Positions 36,691 to 46,006 of a stretch of DNA of 64,000 nucleotides are shown one piece after another. Position 1 is the stretch's first letter. Each line of letters starts with the position of its first letter. This stretch comes from Bacteriovoracaceae bacterium (lineage in GTDB: Bacteria > Bdellovibrionota > Bacteriovoracia > Bacteriovoracales > Bacteriovoracaceae). A program made the translations under genes and the position numbers. The DNA lies in the NCBI GenBank assembly GCA_947450475.1, contig CANFVK010000002.1:544279-608278 (forward strand), given 5' to 3'. Below the pieces are notes generated by a model, which was not told where the DNA came from, searched no databases, and saw only the letters and a program-made list of their open reading frames with translations.

Positions 36691-36698
36691 AGGATATG

Positions 36699-37715
36699 AT
36701 GAACTTCCAACGTCGATTTCGTCTCCTTAGCCTGACGCTTGCCCCAATTACACTTTTGTATGCAATCTATTTCATCCTTTTGAATCAATGGGTTTATCCC
36801 CATTACAATGTTTTTTCGGCCAGAACCTTGATTAAATCTCGCTATAATCGTGAAGCTATACCAAAAATCGTTGATTACCTAATCATTGGTGACTCAAGTG
36901 CTCTTTACAGCCTAAATCCCAAAGAAATTTCACCTCTGTCATTTTCAGCAAGCAACCTAGCAGCTAGTGTATATAGCAGTTATAAAACGCTTAAGTCTCT
37001 CAACCAAATCGTGATCACCAGAGGAATTATTATTGGTCAAACTTTCACTCAAAAACATTATCAAGAAGATTTATGGGAGATAATGGTTCCCACGAATCAA
37101 CTTCATCTCTCAGAAATAGTAGATATGTTTTGTCTACATTCGACTAGATCTTGTTCGTTTAATCAAAAACTTTTTCTTACAACAAAATATTATTTTTCCA
37201 AGTTCTACCTAACGTCTCACTCTTTCAACGAATTTATTGAATTTTTAAAAACATTTTTGGAGAGCGATAATGAAAAAAAAATACATTATTTTGAAGAATT
37301 TATTACAAAAAATAATGGCCACTACGCCTCTCCGAGCTCTTCTTTAACCAATCACCAAGAGCTCATTTCTTCTTGGGGAAAAAGTTTCAAGAAAAATATT
37401 AATGGTACTCCATCATCAGAACTTTTTTACCTATCAAAGGTCATTGAGTATGCCAAAGAGCACCACGTCGCGCTTTATTTTATTGGCGCCCCCCTGGCTC
37501 CATTGCCAGAATTGGCGCAAAGCTATCCAGTCTATCGCCAGCAGGTTTCTGAATTTTTGAGTAAAATAAATCTGCAAGGTTTGAAATTTATTTCTCCTGA
37601 TGAGACTAATTACCACATGAATATTAATGATTTTGTTGACATCAATCATCTGCACCAAGATAGTGCCAAGAAGTTCACTAAGATTGTTGTAAAATCTTTA
37701 AACGAGCATCAATAA
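36699..37715 (+). CDS. DltD-like SGNH-type protein
   Basis: A 338-residue protein with one N-terminal membrane segment (LSLTLAPITLLYAIYFILL). It has an SGNH-like core: YLIIGDSSALYSLNP as block I and a C-terminal DFVDINHLHQDS carrying the Asp-x-x-His-like pair. It resembles DltD and AlgX/AlgJ-type partners of MBOAT acyltransferases. The ATG at 36699 has AAGGA four nt upstream; ATG 36696 is too close to that site. Its 3' end overlaps the convergent ligase gene by 38 bp. Confidence 0.65.
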   Translation: MNFQRRFRLLSLTLAPITLLYAIYFILLNQWVYPHYNVFSARTLIKSRYNREAIPKIVDYLIIGDSSALYSLNPKEISPLSFSASNLAASVYSSYKTLKSLNQIVITRGIIIGQTFTQKHYQEDLWEIMVPTNQLHLSEIVDMFCLHSTRSCSFNQKLFLTTKYYFSKFYLTSHSFNEFIEFLKTFLESDNEKKIHYFEEFITKNNGHYASPSSSLTNHQELISSWGKSFKKNINGTPSSELFYLSKVIEYAKEHHVALYFIGAPLAPLPELAQSYPVYRQQVSEFLSKINLQGLKFISPDETNYHMNINDFVDINHLHQDSAKKFTKIVVKSLNEHQ

Positions 37716-39273
37716 TTAATTTTTCAAATTGCTTTAGGTTTTTAAGATGAACTATATCTTTTACTGAAAATTTTATTTTAAATTTATTCTGAATCGCAAT
37801 AATTAATTCCGCATGCCGTATAGAATCCCACTGCGGTAAAAGGGATCTTTCTATATCAATCTTTTTGTATTTTAAATGAAAAACCTGGTTAAATACTGCC
37901 AAGAGTTCATCCTGAATAAATTCTGAAGCTGGGTCATGCCTTTGGCTCAACTCAACCTGAGAAACTTTGCCTCGGGCGTTTTTGGGGATATTATCTACGC
38001 TTATCAATTCGGAGGGAGTCATAACATCTGAAAGATTATGCAAGCAATATTGCCACAAATCTTCTAAGGTTTGTTGACCTGCCAAAACAACATAAGCAAC
38101 AGCTCGCTGCCCACTAAAGACATCCTCAACAGGGAACACAATGGCTTCAGAAACAATTTCGGACTTGAGTAATGCATTTGAAATATCTTCCGCAAAAATC
38201 TTTACACCATTTTTATTAATCGTATTTTTAATCCTACCTTTAATGTATCCATCGATAAAAACATCTCCTGAATAAAATAAGCTTTTTTTTACAAAAAGAT
38301 GATTCTCCCAATAACCACTAAACATATAATCTGAACTTAAAAGAAGTTCGCTTTCTTGATTTGTCTGCGCTTCAACCTGCCACATTTCATCAAATCGTCC
38401 AAGTGATTGACCTAAAAGAATCCTTCGACTTGCAAACCACCCCAACATTTCAGTGGCTCCATATACATCATAAAGATTTTCAATCCCCGACCATGATTTG
38501 ATTTTTTGTGCTAAATTATCAACGAGTGGAGAACTGGCGGTGTGAACTCGCCGTAAAAAGTTTTTTTGAGGTTTATGGCCAAATTCAAAAATAACTTCCC
38601 AGTGACTTGGAACACTACTAAAAAAACTAATTCTATAACTATCAAGAATAGTTCCCAATTTTTGTGCTAGCTCAATAGTCATTTTTTGTGCAATAAAAAA
38701 ATGCTGGCCCCTAAAAATGGGGAAAAGTGAATTGCAAATAAGTCCATGTCCAAAAAAAGTAGGAACAAAACACAAGGTTCGCTCAATTTCATTTTGGTCG
38801 ATATAATTCTGCAAAACGTCGAACTTCTTTTCTAGGGCCTGACGACTTATAAGAACTCCCTTAGGGTCACTAGTTGTTCCTGAAGTAAATAGAATTAGTG
38901 CCATTCCAATAAATTCGGCTTTAGGAGAATTGTAAAACTTGCGAGTCAATTTATCTTCAATTAAAAGTGAAGGAGCAATTGCATTGATGATTTTTTCTAT
39001 TTCAAACTCTTTTAAATTAGGATCAATTGGAACAGCGGCAATCCCTAAAAAATAGAGAGCTAGAAAGTCGACAAAAAAACTTATGCTGTTTGCTTTTTTT
39101 AGCAGAACACTATGGCCAGGCTCTAGTTTATAAACATGGCTAAAGATTTCAACCTGCCCTTTTATTTGCTTGCGGAACTCCTCGCCACTTAATTCCAAAT
39201 GTGTTTCTACTTCCGTAATTGAAGATAGACTACTTCTATCTATTTCTGTTAGTATTTTTTGTAGATCTCGCAC
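37678..39273 (-). CDS. AMP-dependent acyl/aminoacyl ligase fused to a carrier (PCP/ACP) domain, DltA-DltC-like
   Basis: A 531-residue protein. The ANL adenylating domain has the P-loop LFTSGTTSDPKGVL, the later motif YDVYGATEM and the C-terminal lysine region NIPKNARGKVS. The last 75 residues form a phosphopantetheine carrier domain with the attachment serine in QWDSIRHAEL. DltA normally loads D-alanine onto a separate DltC; here both functions are in one chain. It starts at GTG 39273 with GAGG four nt upstream and is divergent from the MBOAT gene, 19 nt apart. The true acyl or aminoacyl substrate is unknown. Confidence 0.78.
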   Translation of the reverse strand: MRDLQKILTEIDRSSLSSITEVETHLELSGEEFRKQIKGQVEIFSHVYKLEPGHSVLLKKANSISFFVDFLALYFLGIAAVPIDPNLKEFEIEKIINAIAPSLLIEDKLTRKFYNSPKAEFIGMALILFTSGTTSDPKGVLISRQALEKKFDVLQNYIDQNEIERTLCFVPTFFGHGLICNSLFPIFRGQHFFIAQKMTIELAQKLGTILDSYRISFFSSVPSHWEVIFEFGHKPQKNFLRRVHTASSPLVDNLAQKIKSWSGIENLYDVYGATEMLGWFASRRILLGQSLGRFDEMWQVEAQTNQESELLLSSDYMFSGYWENHLFVKKSLFYSGDVFIDGYIKGRIKNTINKNGVKIFAEDISNALLKSEIVSEAIVFPVEDVFSGQRAVAYVVLAGQQTLEDLWQYCLHNLSDVMTPSELISVDNIPKNARGKVSQVELSQRHDPASEFIQDELLAVFNQVFHLKYKKIDIERSLLPQWDSIRHAELIIAIQNKFKIKFSVKDIVHLKNLKQFEKLIIDARLKILQQS

Positions 39274-39292
39274 AAAACCTCGGAATTATTTC

Positions 39293-40687
39293 ATGGGCAA
39301 CGATAGCCTTACATTGTTTATAATCGTCTTTGCTACTTTTGTATTATGTTGGTTTTCTCCTCTAAAGTATAGGTCCTGGATTTTAATTTTCTCCTGTTGG
39401 ATCCTGCTCTCAATCTTAAACAGCTATGCTTTATTACTTTTTGGCTCCATTGCATTTATAAATTTTATCACAACTAAGTATCTAAGGTTAAACCCGTTTT
39501 TCCGAAATACTTTAATTGTTTTCAATATTCTAACTTTAGTTTTTATAAAACTGTTAACACAACTTTCTTCTAGTTTCTCATTTCTTGGCGACCTGGGAAG
39601 TTTTTTATTTCCAGTTGGGTTTTCTATTTTTATTTTTCATCAAATATCATTTATTATTGATTTAAGTCGTCTGGATCTAATGCAAGAGATTGAACTAAGT
39701 GAGTATTTGCTCTATTCTTTTTTTATTGGGAATTTTCTCACCGGCCCCGTGGCGAAATTCACTACTTTTCATTCTCAAGAAAACAACAGACTTATTTTCA
39801 AAACCTCAAACCTTACGGCAGCTGTCACATTGATAATAGTAGGTCTCTTTAAGAAAATGGTGATTGCTGACAATATTGCGCCAATGACTCGCTTACTTTT
39901 TGACTCTGAAGTTTCATCGAAACAGAATCTATTGTTTCCTTTTTTGCTCAACAAATATGAAATCTTTGCAAATTTCTCAGGCTTCTCTGATATAGCTTTA
40001 GGAGTTGCTTACATTTTTGGAATCAGATTGCCCATTAACTTTAATCAACCCTTTGCAACGACATCGATAAAAGAATTTTGGAGACGTTGGCACATCTCAT
40101 TAGTATCCTGGATTAATGAATATGTCTTTTATCCAATGATTACTTCACCTTTTAGCATCCTTGGGGTTCAAGTCATTACAGCTATTACCTTTCTCATTTT
40201 TGCTCTCTGGCATAAACTAAGTTGGAATCACTTGTGCTACGGACTAATTCAATTTTTGCTTATTTTTGCTGCTACAAAATGGGAGCGCATCCCAACAATG
40301 ATCACTTTTAAAACAGAGTGGTCCAAAAAGATTATTCGTCCATTAAAATGGCTATGGTTTTATGTAATTTTAATTTCAATACCTGGTCTACTTTTTCGGT
40401 CAGATTCTTTATCCCACTTTATTAAAATCCTAATAAATCTAACTCATATGCCCTTAAAGTCTTCTTTTTTTGTTTTTGTCCAATATCGATTCCAGTGGTT
40501 CGTATTGCTATTTTCCATCCCACTTGTAGAAATAGCACAAAGCCTTATCACTTTTGAACGTTTTATGAGTTTTCTTTTGGTGCGCTCAATTTTTTCTAGA
40601 ACATTGATGCTCCTTTCCGCTGTTCTCTTGATTGCACTTCTATGCAATAATGCTATTAATACCGATTTTATCTACGCTAAATACTAG
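39293..40687 (+). CDS. MBOAT family O-acyltransferase (DltB/AlgI-like)
   Basis: A 464-residue polytopic inner-membrane protein with about ten hydrophobic segments. MBOAT motifs are FPVGFSIFIFHQISFIID, EFWRRWHISLVSWINEYVFYP and the active-site histidine in FALWHKLSWNHLCYG. Such proteins pass an acyl or alanyl group across the membrane to a surface polymer. I chose ATG 39293; the longer frame from 39170 runs into the divergent ligase gene. With its neighbours it makes a Dlt-like set. It is followed after 7 nt by an ABC binding-protein gene. Confidence 0.85.
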   Translation: MGNDSLTLFIIVFATFVLCWFSPLKYRSWILIFSCWILLSILNSYALLLFGSIAFINFITTKYLRLNPFFRNTLIVFNILTLVFIKLLTQLSSSFSFLGDLGSFLFPVGFSIFIFHQISFIIDLSRLDLMQEIELSEYLLYSFFIGNFLTGPVAKFTTFHSQENNRLIFKTSNLTAAVTLIIVGLFKKMVIADNIAPMTRLLFDSEVSSKQNLLFPFLLNKYEIFANFSGFSDIALGVAYIFGIRLPINFNQPFATTSIKEFWRRWHISLVSWINEYVFYPMITSPFSILGVQVITAITFLIFALWHKLSWNHLCYGLIQFLLIFAATKWERIPTMITFKTEWSKKIIRPLKWLWFYVILISIPGLLFRSDSLSHFIKILINLTHMPLKSSFFVFVQYRFQWFVLLFSIPLVEIAQSLITFERFMSFLLVRSIFSRTLMLLSAVLLIALLCNNAINTDFIYAKY

Positions 40688-40694
40688 GAATATT

Positions 40695-41681
40695 ATGAAA
40701 ATAATTATTTGCTGCATGATTTTACTCATTGCCAATTTGGGTTACGCTAAAATTATAAAAGTAGGTTCTTCTCCAGTAACAAGCTCCGCTGCACTCTACT
40801 TAGCTCAAGAGCGCGGTTATTTCAAAGAACAAGGTTTAGATGTAGAAATCACGGATTTTGCCAATTCAGGAGCTCCAATGACTCTACTACTTTCAAAAGG
40901 TGAACTCGATGTAGGAGCTGGTAATATTTCGGCAGGACTCTTTAATGCCATTGCCTCAGGTCAAAACTTAAAAATAGTTGCCGACAAAGGAAGCCTCGAT
41001 AAGAACAAAGATTATCTGGCCTTGGTTGTTAGAAATGAGCACTTGAAATCGGGTAGATATAAGAGCATTAAAGATCTAAAAGGTTTTAAGATGGGATTAA
41101 CTTCATTAGAAGGAGTTTCTCAAGAAATTCTGACAGAAAAATTCCTTCAATCAGTAGGACTAAAACTTGAAGATGTGACTTTTGTTAAATTAGCCTATGC
41201 AGAAATGAATCTCGCTTTAAAATCTGGATTCATTGATGCCACCATTCAAATTGAACCATTTTTAACAAAGGCCCAAATAGATGGTATTGCCACAAAAGTA
41301 GCAGGGGGCTCTGAGATATATCCCAAGCAACAAAGTGGAGTTTTGCTCTATTCTCCAGCGTTCATGAAAGATAATCCCAATGAAGCCAAAAAATTTATGG
41401 TGGCTTATGCCAAGGGAATACAAGATTATAACAAGGCATTTACTGAAAATATTGGCAAAGAAAAAGTTATTGGAGATTTAAAAAAAGTTTTTAAATATGA
41501 TGATGAACTTTGGCAAAAGATGGCCATTGTGGGACTTAACCCATTTGGTAAACTAAATACACAAGAACTAAAAATAGATATTAAATGGTATGAAAATAAA
41601 TATGTAAAAAAGCCACTTAATCCGGAATTAATCATTGATGAGTCATTTACCCAATTTGCTCAAGAGAGTTTAAAAAAATGA
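40695..41681 (+). CDS. NMT1/SsuA/TauA-type ABC transporter substrate-binding protein
   Basis: A 328-residue periplasmic protein with a signal peptide (MKIIICCMILLIANLGYA) and the NMT1/THI5-like fold: GYFKEQGLDVEI, SKGELDVGAGNIS, and GLTSLEGVSQEI. The ATG at 40695 has AGGA upstream. Members bind sulfonates, thiamine precursors, nitrate or related small molecules; the ligand cannot be told here. Its stop overlaps the ATPase start by 4 bp. Confidence 0.85.
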   Translation: MKIIICCMILLIANLGYAKIIKVGSSPVTSSAALYLAQERGYFKEQGLDVEITDFANSGAPMTLLLSKGELDVGAGNISAGLFNAIASGQNLKIVADKGSLDKNKDYLALVVRNEHLKSGRYKSIKDLKGFKMGLTSLEGVSQEILTEKFLQSVGLKLEDVTFVKLAYAEMNLALKSGFIDATIQIEPFLTKAQIDGIATKVAGGSEIYPKQQSGVLLYSPAFMKDNPNEAKKFMVAYAKGIQDYNKAFTENIGKEKVIGDLKKVFKYDDELWQKMAIVGLNPFGKLNTQELKIDIKWYENKYVKKPLNPELIIDESFTQFAQESLKK

Positions 41682-42391
41682 TTTCAATATCTGGACTTGA
41701 TTATCATTTTGATTCAAGGCAGGTACTAAAAAGCCTCCACTTAAATGTACCTGAAGGCATTATTCATTCATTAATTGGGACTACTGGAGCTGGAAAAACA
41801 CTTACGTTGAAATTGATTGCTGGACTAATGCCCATCCAAACAGGCAAAGTAGCAACGACTAGCAATGATATCTCATTTGTTTTCCAGCAAAACTCATTTC
41901 TACCATGGCTTACCATGCAAGAAAATCTCAAATGCTCCCTTGGTGAGTTCTCCAAAGAATTTAACCAAGCCCTGGCTCAACTTAATCTGAGTTTATTTTT
42001 AGAATCACATCCGAAAGAACTCTCAGGAGGTACCCTTCAAAAATTTGCATTAGTAAGAGCATTTGCCAAAAAATCAAAAATTATTTTACTCGATGAGCCT
42101 TTTTCTCATTTAGATATTGTTCAAAAAGAAGACCTATACAAAACGTTGATTCTTCTATGGCAAGGCTATCGACCTACTTTACTTATTGTAAGTCACGACA
42201 TTGATGAAGTACTATTGCTTTCACATTCAATTTCCTTTCTCTCACTAAAGAGTAAGCACATTTCCAACAGCTTTGACATCAGACCTTACGAAGAGATACC
42301 CCAAGTTACTTTGGCAAAATCCCGCCAAGACAACGGTAACTACCAACTTTTCGAGAAACTACTTGGATTATTAAAAGAGGATTTGACGTGA
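41678..42391 (+). CDS. ABC importer ATP-binding protein (SsuB/TauB type)
   Basis: A 237-residue ATPase with Walker A GTTGAGKTLTL, Q-loop FVFQQNSFLPWLT, signature LSGGTLQKFALVRA, Walker B IILLDEPFSHLD and H-loop SHDIDE. The FLPWLT segment is usual in nitrate/sulfonate/taurine importers. Four-base overlaps link it to both neighbours. Confidence 0.92.
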   Translation: MISISGLDYHFDSRQVLKSLHLNVPEGIIHSLIGTTGAGKTLTLKLIAGLMPIQTGKVATTSNDISFVFQQNSFLPWLTMQENLKCSLGEFSKEFNQALAQLNLSLFLESHPKELSGGTLQKFALVRAFAKKSKIILLDEPFSHLDIVQKEDLYKTLILLWQGYRPTLLIVSHDIDEVLLLSHSISFLSLKSKHISNSFDIRPYEEIPQVTLAKSRQDNGNYQLFEKLLGLLKEDLT

Positions 42392-43122
42392 AAAAACAGT
42401 TAGTGTTTTTTTTAATATGGTTCATTTTTTTGGAGATTTTTTTTCGACTTCCATTTATTGATCATACTTTTTTTCCATCGCCGCTCGTTGTTTTTAAGAA
42501 CACTCTTCTTTTACTTAATAATAATCAATTGATCTTTCATTTATCATCTAGCTTATTCAGACTTGTCATTGCTTTTATTTTCTCACTTCCACTGGCACTA
42601 ATTCTGTCACTTTTATGTGCTCACTTTAAACTGATTGATCAAATATTAAATCCAGTGATTGCCTTTAGTTTTCCCTTACCCAAAGTGGCGATTTACCCCT
42701 TGCTTCTTCTACTTTTGGGAATAGATAATTACTCTAAAGTAGCACTGATTGCCGTTGGGATTTTTTATTTATTATTCATTAACTTCAGAATAGGATTTCT
42801 TCGATTGAGAAATTCTCAACTCATGGACATTATCAAGATTTATCCAGTCACTCGTTTTCATTATTTTTTTTATTTTTTAATGAAAGGATCTTTGCAAGAG
42901 ATATTAACAGGACTAAAACTAGCGCTAAATTATGGCCTTACACTGGTAGTGGTAAGCGAATTAACCGCAAGTAATAATGGCATTGGTTATTTCATTTGGA
43001 AATCTTGGGATCAATTCAAAGTCATAGATGTCTATTCTGGAGTTCTTACGCTTTCGATCATAGGTTTTGTGCTCTATTATTTTTTTAATAAAATTATTGA
43101 ACGAACATCTCGCTACTATTAG
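42388..43122 (+). CDS. ABC importer permease (SsuC/TauC type)
   Basis: A 244-residue inner-membrane permease with about six hydrophobic segments. It carries the cytoplasmic-loop motif near SELTASNNGIGYFIW that contacts the ATPase. It begins at GTG within a 4-bp overlap with the ATPase gene. It completes the importer with the two genes before it. Confidence 0.88.
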   Translation: MKKQLVFFLIWFIFLEIFFRLPFIDHTFFPSPLVVFKNTLLLLNNNQLIFHLSSSLFRLVIAFIFSLPLALILSLLCAHFKLIDQILNPVIAFSFPLPKVAIYPLLLLLLGIDNYSKVALIAVGIFYLLFINFRIGFLRLRNSQLMDIIKIYPVTRFHYFFYFLMKGSLQEILTGLKLALNYGLTLVVVSELTASNNGIGYFIWKSWDQFKVIDVYSGVLTLSIIGFVLYYFFNKIIERTSRYY

Positions 43123-43128
43123 AACATT

Positions 43129-44019
43129 ATGAAAAAGAAATGGATTATTGATGTTGATAAAATTCCCGAAAACCAGACAGTTGAAAAATATATTCGATTA
43201 AACACTGATATCAATCATTACATCGACATTTTCAATAAAAATTCTTATCCAGATTATCAAAAAGAAATTCTTCACTTCGATATCAAAAATGCCCAATCTC
43301 AAATAAAAAAGCTCATGGAGCATTATGGGAATTTCAGTTTTGAATATTTTAAAAGGGAGAACAAATTTGAAAGCTATAGATCAACTTCGCTAACAAGCAA
43401 TCCAAAAGCCATTGATGCTCTTTCAAGCAATCCTCATCAAAGTGCCTTAGGCTCAAGCCTTTATGAAAGTGGAAGTTCAATGGATTATGAGTCTCGTGAT
43501 GCTTTAAAAAATAGTTATGCTGATACTTATTCTTTCAACACGCTCAATACTATTTGTTCCGAAATAGCCATTCATCAACTAATCGAATCATTTCAACGCA
43601 CTCTGATTCGTTCAAGAATTTCCTTAATTAAAGCAAATGCCAAGGAAAGTATGGAGTTAAAATATTTATGGCATCAGGATGAATCAATCTTTCTAAATCT
43701 AAGAGTTAATATTCCCATTATATCCAATGAAAATTATGTCATTCAGTTTATAGAAGATGAACAATCTGAAACTGGCATTTCGGAATTCACCTTAACCCCT
43801 GGCCATGCTTATATCTACAATACTCAAAAATTTCATCGACCGTTTTGTAAAGAACTCAATGATCAAGATCGAATCAATATAATATGTGGTGTTTCACCGT
43901 GGTTTGATTTTAATCGCGAAGAAAATATTTGGGAATCAAATGACTTCTATGGTGAAATTCATCCCTTTGAGATGTTTAAGAATGCAATGATTAGTCGTTT
44001 AATTGGCACTAAATTATAA
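43129..44019 (+). CDS. Aspartyl/asparaginyl beta-hydroxylase-like oxygenase, second copy
   Basis: A 296-residue protein. Its C-terminal half matches the hydroxylase at 27210: LWHQDESIF gives the H-x-D iron pair, NIPIISNENY the strand, QKFHRPF the distal histidine and QDRINIICG the 2-oxoglutarate arginine. A further 100-residue N-terminal region has no match I know. It follows the ABC importer by 6 nt and is probably in that operon. The transporter might supply its substrate, which is inference. Confidence 0.72.
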   Translation: MKKKWIIDVDKIPENQTVEKYIRLNTDINHYIDIFNKNSYPDYQKEILHFDIKNAQSQIKKLMEHYGNFSFEYFKRENKFESYRSTSLTSNPKAIDALSSNPHQSALGSSLYESGSSMDYESRDALKNSYADTYSFNTLNTICSEIAIHQLIESFQRTLIRSRISLIKANAKESMELKYLWHQDESIFLNLRVNIPIISNENYVIQFIEDEQSETGISEFTLTPGHAYIYNTQKFHRPFCKELNDQDRINIICGVSPWFDFNREENIWESNDFYGEIHPFEMFKNAMISRLIGTKL

Positions 44020-44037
44020 AGGCCCCATTGGGGCCTT
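44019..44037 (-). terminator. Intrinsic terminator between convergent operons
   Basis: AAGGCCCC and GGGGCCTT form a perfect 8-bp, GC-rich stem with a 3-nt loop. On the minus strand TATAATTT follows, fitting the end of the propionyl-CoA carboxylase operon. The first base is also the last base of the plus-strand stop codon. The plus side has no U-tract. Confidence 0.7.
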
Positions 44038-44045
44038 CGGTAGAT

Positions 44046-44558
44046 TTATGCTTCTTCTACTTCCATCATTAGTATACCATTTTCCAGCGCATCTCCTGAT
44101 TTAACGTGAATTGCTTTTACAACTCCATCTAGGCCGGACTTAATTTCATTTTCCATTTTCATGGCTTCTAAAATCAATAGAGTTTGACCTTTGGCAACTT
44201 TCTCACCAACCTGTGCCATAATCTTAACGACCTTGCCAGGCATTTGGGTGAATAAGCCGCCAACGTTATCTCCTCCAAGAGTTGATGGCTTATAGCCTCG
44301 ATAAAGCTTAAAAACTCTATCGACATTCAACAATATTGAAGGCGAATCTTGCCTAGCAAGCTTGTTCCACTTCACTCCATCTGTAGAAGCAAAGTATTGG
44401 TCAGCTAACTTTCTTATAAAGACAGTTTCTTTATTTAATTCTTGATTATCTTTAATCGTTCTAAATTCAAACTCCACCATTTCTGCCGAATGAGCTCTCG
44501 TTTTGGTAAGATCGACAATATATTCATTTTTATCGCTATCTATTAAATAAGTTCTCAT
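44046..44558 (-). CDS. Biotinyl (BCCP-type) subunit of propionyl-CoA carboxylase
   Basis: A 170-residue protein whose last 70 residues form a biotinyl domain, with the acceptor lysine in LILEAMKMENEI. The N-terminal part resembles the linker region between the carboxylase and biotinyl domains of PccA proteins. In many organisms both are one PccA chain; here the gene is separate and lies 2 nt downstream of the biotin carboxylase gene. It is the last gene of the operon before a strong terminator. Confidence 0.88.
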   Translation of the reverse strand: MRTYLIDSDKNEYIVDLTKTRAHSAEMVEFEFRTIKDNQELNKETVFIRKLADQYFASTDGVKWNKLARQDSPSILLNVDRVFKLYRGYKPSTLGGDNVGGLFTQMPGKVVKIMAQVGEKVAKGQTLLILEAMKMENEIKSGLDGVVKAIHVKSGDALENGILMMEVEEA

Positions 44559-44560
44559 GC

Positions 44561-45994
44561 CTACAACCCCATTCTTCTGGCTTCGACTCCAGCAATTTTT
44601 TTATAAATAGATGTGTAATCCATACTAAGATTAACTTTTTCCTGAGGCTTAATCGTTGTAATATATGCAGTTGAATACTTGCCTTTAATAAAAGTTTCTT
44701 CATTCATGATAACTTTATGAAGCGGTATATTTGTTTTTAAGCCTTCTATCAGAAGTCCATCTAGTGCTGCTCGCATTTTTCTAATCGCTACATCTCGCAC
44801 GATTCCTTTTGCCACGAGCTTTCCTACCATTGGGTCGAAATCTGGTGTTACATTGAGCCCCTTATACAAACAATTATCGAAACGTATTCCTTGAGGAAAA
44901 TTAGTTTCACAACCTGTAACGAATCCAGGAGCGGGAAGCATTGTTATTGGATCTTCAGCGCAAATTCTGCACTCGATCGCATGACCAGTTCTCTTAATCC
45001 ATTCCTGTGAAGGAATTCCCAAATCATCACCAAAAGCCGATTGAATCATACAAACAATTAAATCAATTCCTGTAATTTCTTCAGTAATAGGATGCTCAAC
45101 TTGAATTCGAGTATTCATTTCTAAAAAGTAGAATTCTTTATCTTCACCCATAATAAGTTCAACAGTACCGGCAGAATCGTAATTAATAGCTTTGGCTAAT
45201 TGCACGGCAGACTGACAAACTCTTTGACGAAGATTTTCATCTTCACCAATAAATGGTGAAGGTGCCTCTTCAACAATTTTTTGATGGCGACGCTGAATTG
45301 AGCACTCTCTTTCAAAAAAATGAAAAACGTTACCTTTTTTATCTGCAAGAATTTGAACTTCAATATGGTGAGGGTTAACAATGTATTTTTCAACCAACAA
45401 GTCACCATTTTTAAAAGCTGCTGCTGATTCTCTCTGAACTGCTTCAAAATTATTTCTTATATCTTGATCATTTTGACAAACTCGCATCCCACGTCCACCT
45501 CCACCAGCAACGGCTTTAAGTAAAATGGGATATTTTATTTGATTTGCAATTTTGATGGCTTCTTCAATCGTGGGAATTGCTCCCGTTGATCCTGGCACAA
45601 CAGGGATACCGTTCTTTTGAGCGAATTCTTTCGAAACAGCTTTGTCCCCCATAACCCTAACGGCTTCAGGGTGCGGACCGATCCAAGTTATACCATTTTT
45701 TACTAGAGTTTGAGAAAACTCAGTATTTTCTGATAGAAATCCGTATCCAGGGTGAACTCCATCAATTTTGTACTCTCTACATAGTTCTAATATTTTTGGA
45801 ATATTTAAATAAGTCTCTTGATTATTTGAACCCTTTAAGTGGACCCACTCATCACAAACTTCGAGATGTTTGGCTTGAACTTCATTATCCGTCCAAACAC
45901 CAACTGCGGTATGCCCGAGCTCTCTGCAGGCTTTAGCAATACGAGCAGCGATTTCTCCGCGGTTCATTATAAGAATTCTTTTTTGTGTACTCAT
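44561..45994 (-). CDS. accC: Biotin carboxylase subunit of propionyl-CoA carboxylase
   Basis: A 477-residue ATP-grasp enzyme that carboxylates biotin with bicarbonate and ATP. It shows RILIMNRGEIAARI at the start, AVAGGGGRGMRV as the glycine loop, ERECSIQRRHQK, and EMNTRIQVEHPITE at the active site. I chose ATG 45994, which has GAGG six nt upstream; the frame opens at GTG 46006, directly behind the carboxyltransferase stop. It could also serve acetyl-CoA carboxylase, but the operon points to propionyl-CoA. Confidence 0.93.
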   Translation of the reverse strand: MSTQKRILIMNRGEIAARIAKACRELGHTAVGVWTDNEVQAKHLEVCDEWVHLKGSNNQETYLNIPKILELCREYKIDGVHPGYGFLSENTEFSQTLVKNGITWIGPHPEAVRVMGDKAVSKEFAQKNGIPVVPGSTGAIPTIEEAIKIANQIKYPILLKAVAGGGGRGMRVCQNDQDIRNNFEAVQRESAAAFKNGDLLVEKYIVNPHHIEVQILADKKGNVFHFFERECSIQRRHQKIVEEAPSPFIGEDENLRQRVCQSAVQLAKAINYDSAGTVELIMGEDKEFYFLEMNTRIQVEHPITEEITGIDLIVCMIQSAFGDDLGIPSQEWIKRTGHAIECRICAEDPITMLPAPGFVTGCETNFPQGIRFDNCLYKGLNVTPDFDPMVGKLVAKGIVRDVAIRKMRAALDGLLIEGLKTNIPLHKVIMNEETFIKGKYSTAYITTIKPQEKVNLSMDYTSIYKKIAGVEARRMGL

Positions 45995-46006
45995 CGTAAG
46001 CCTCAC

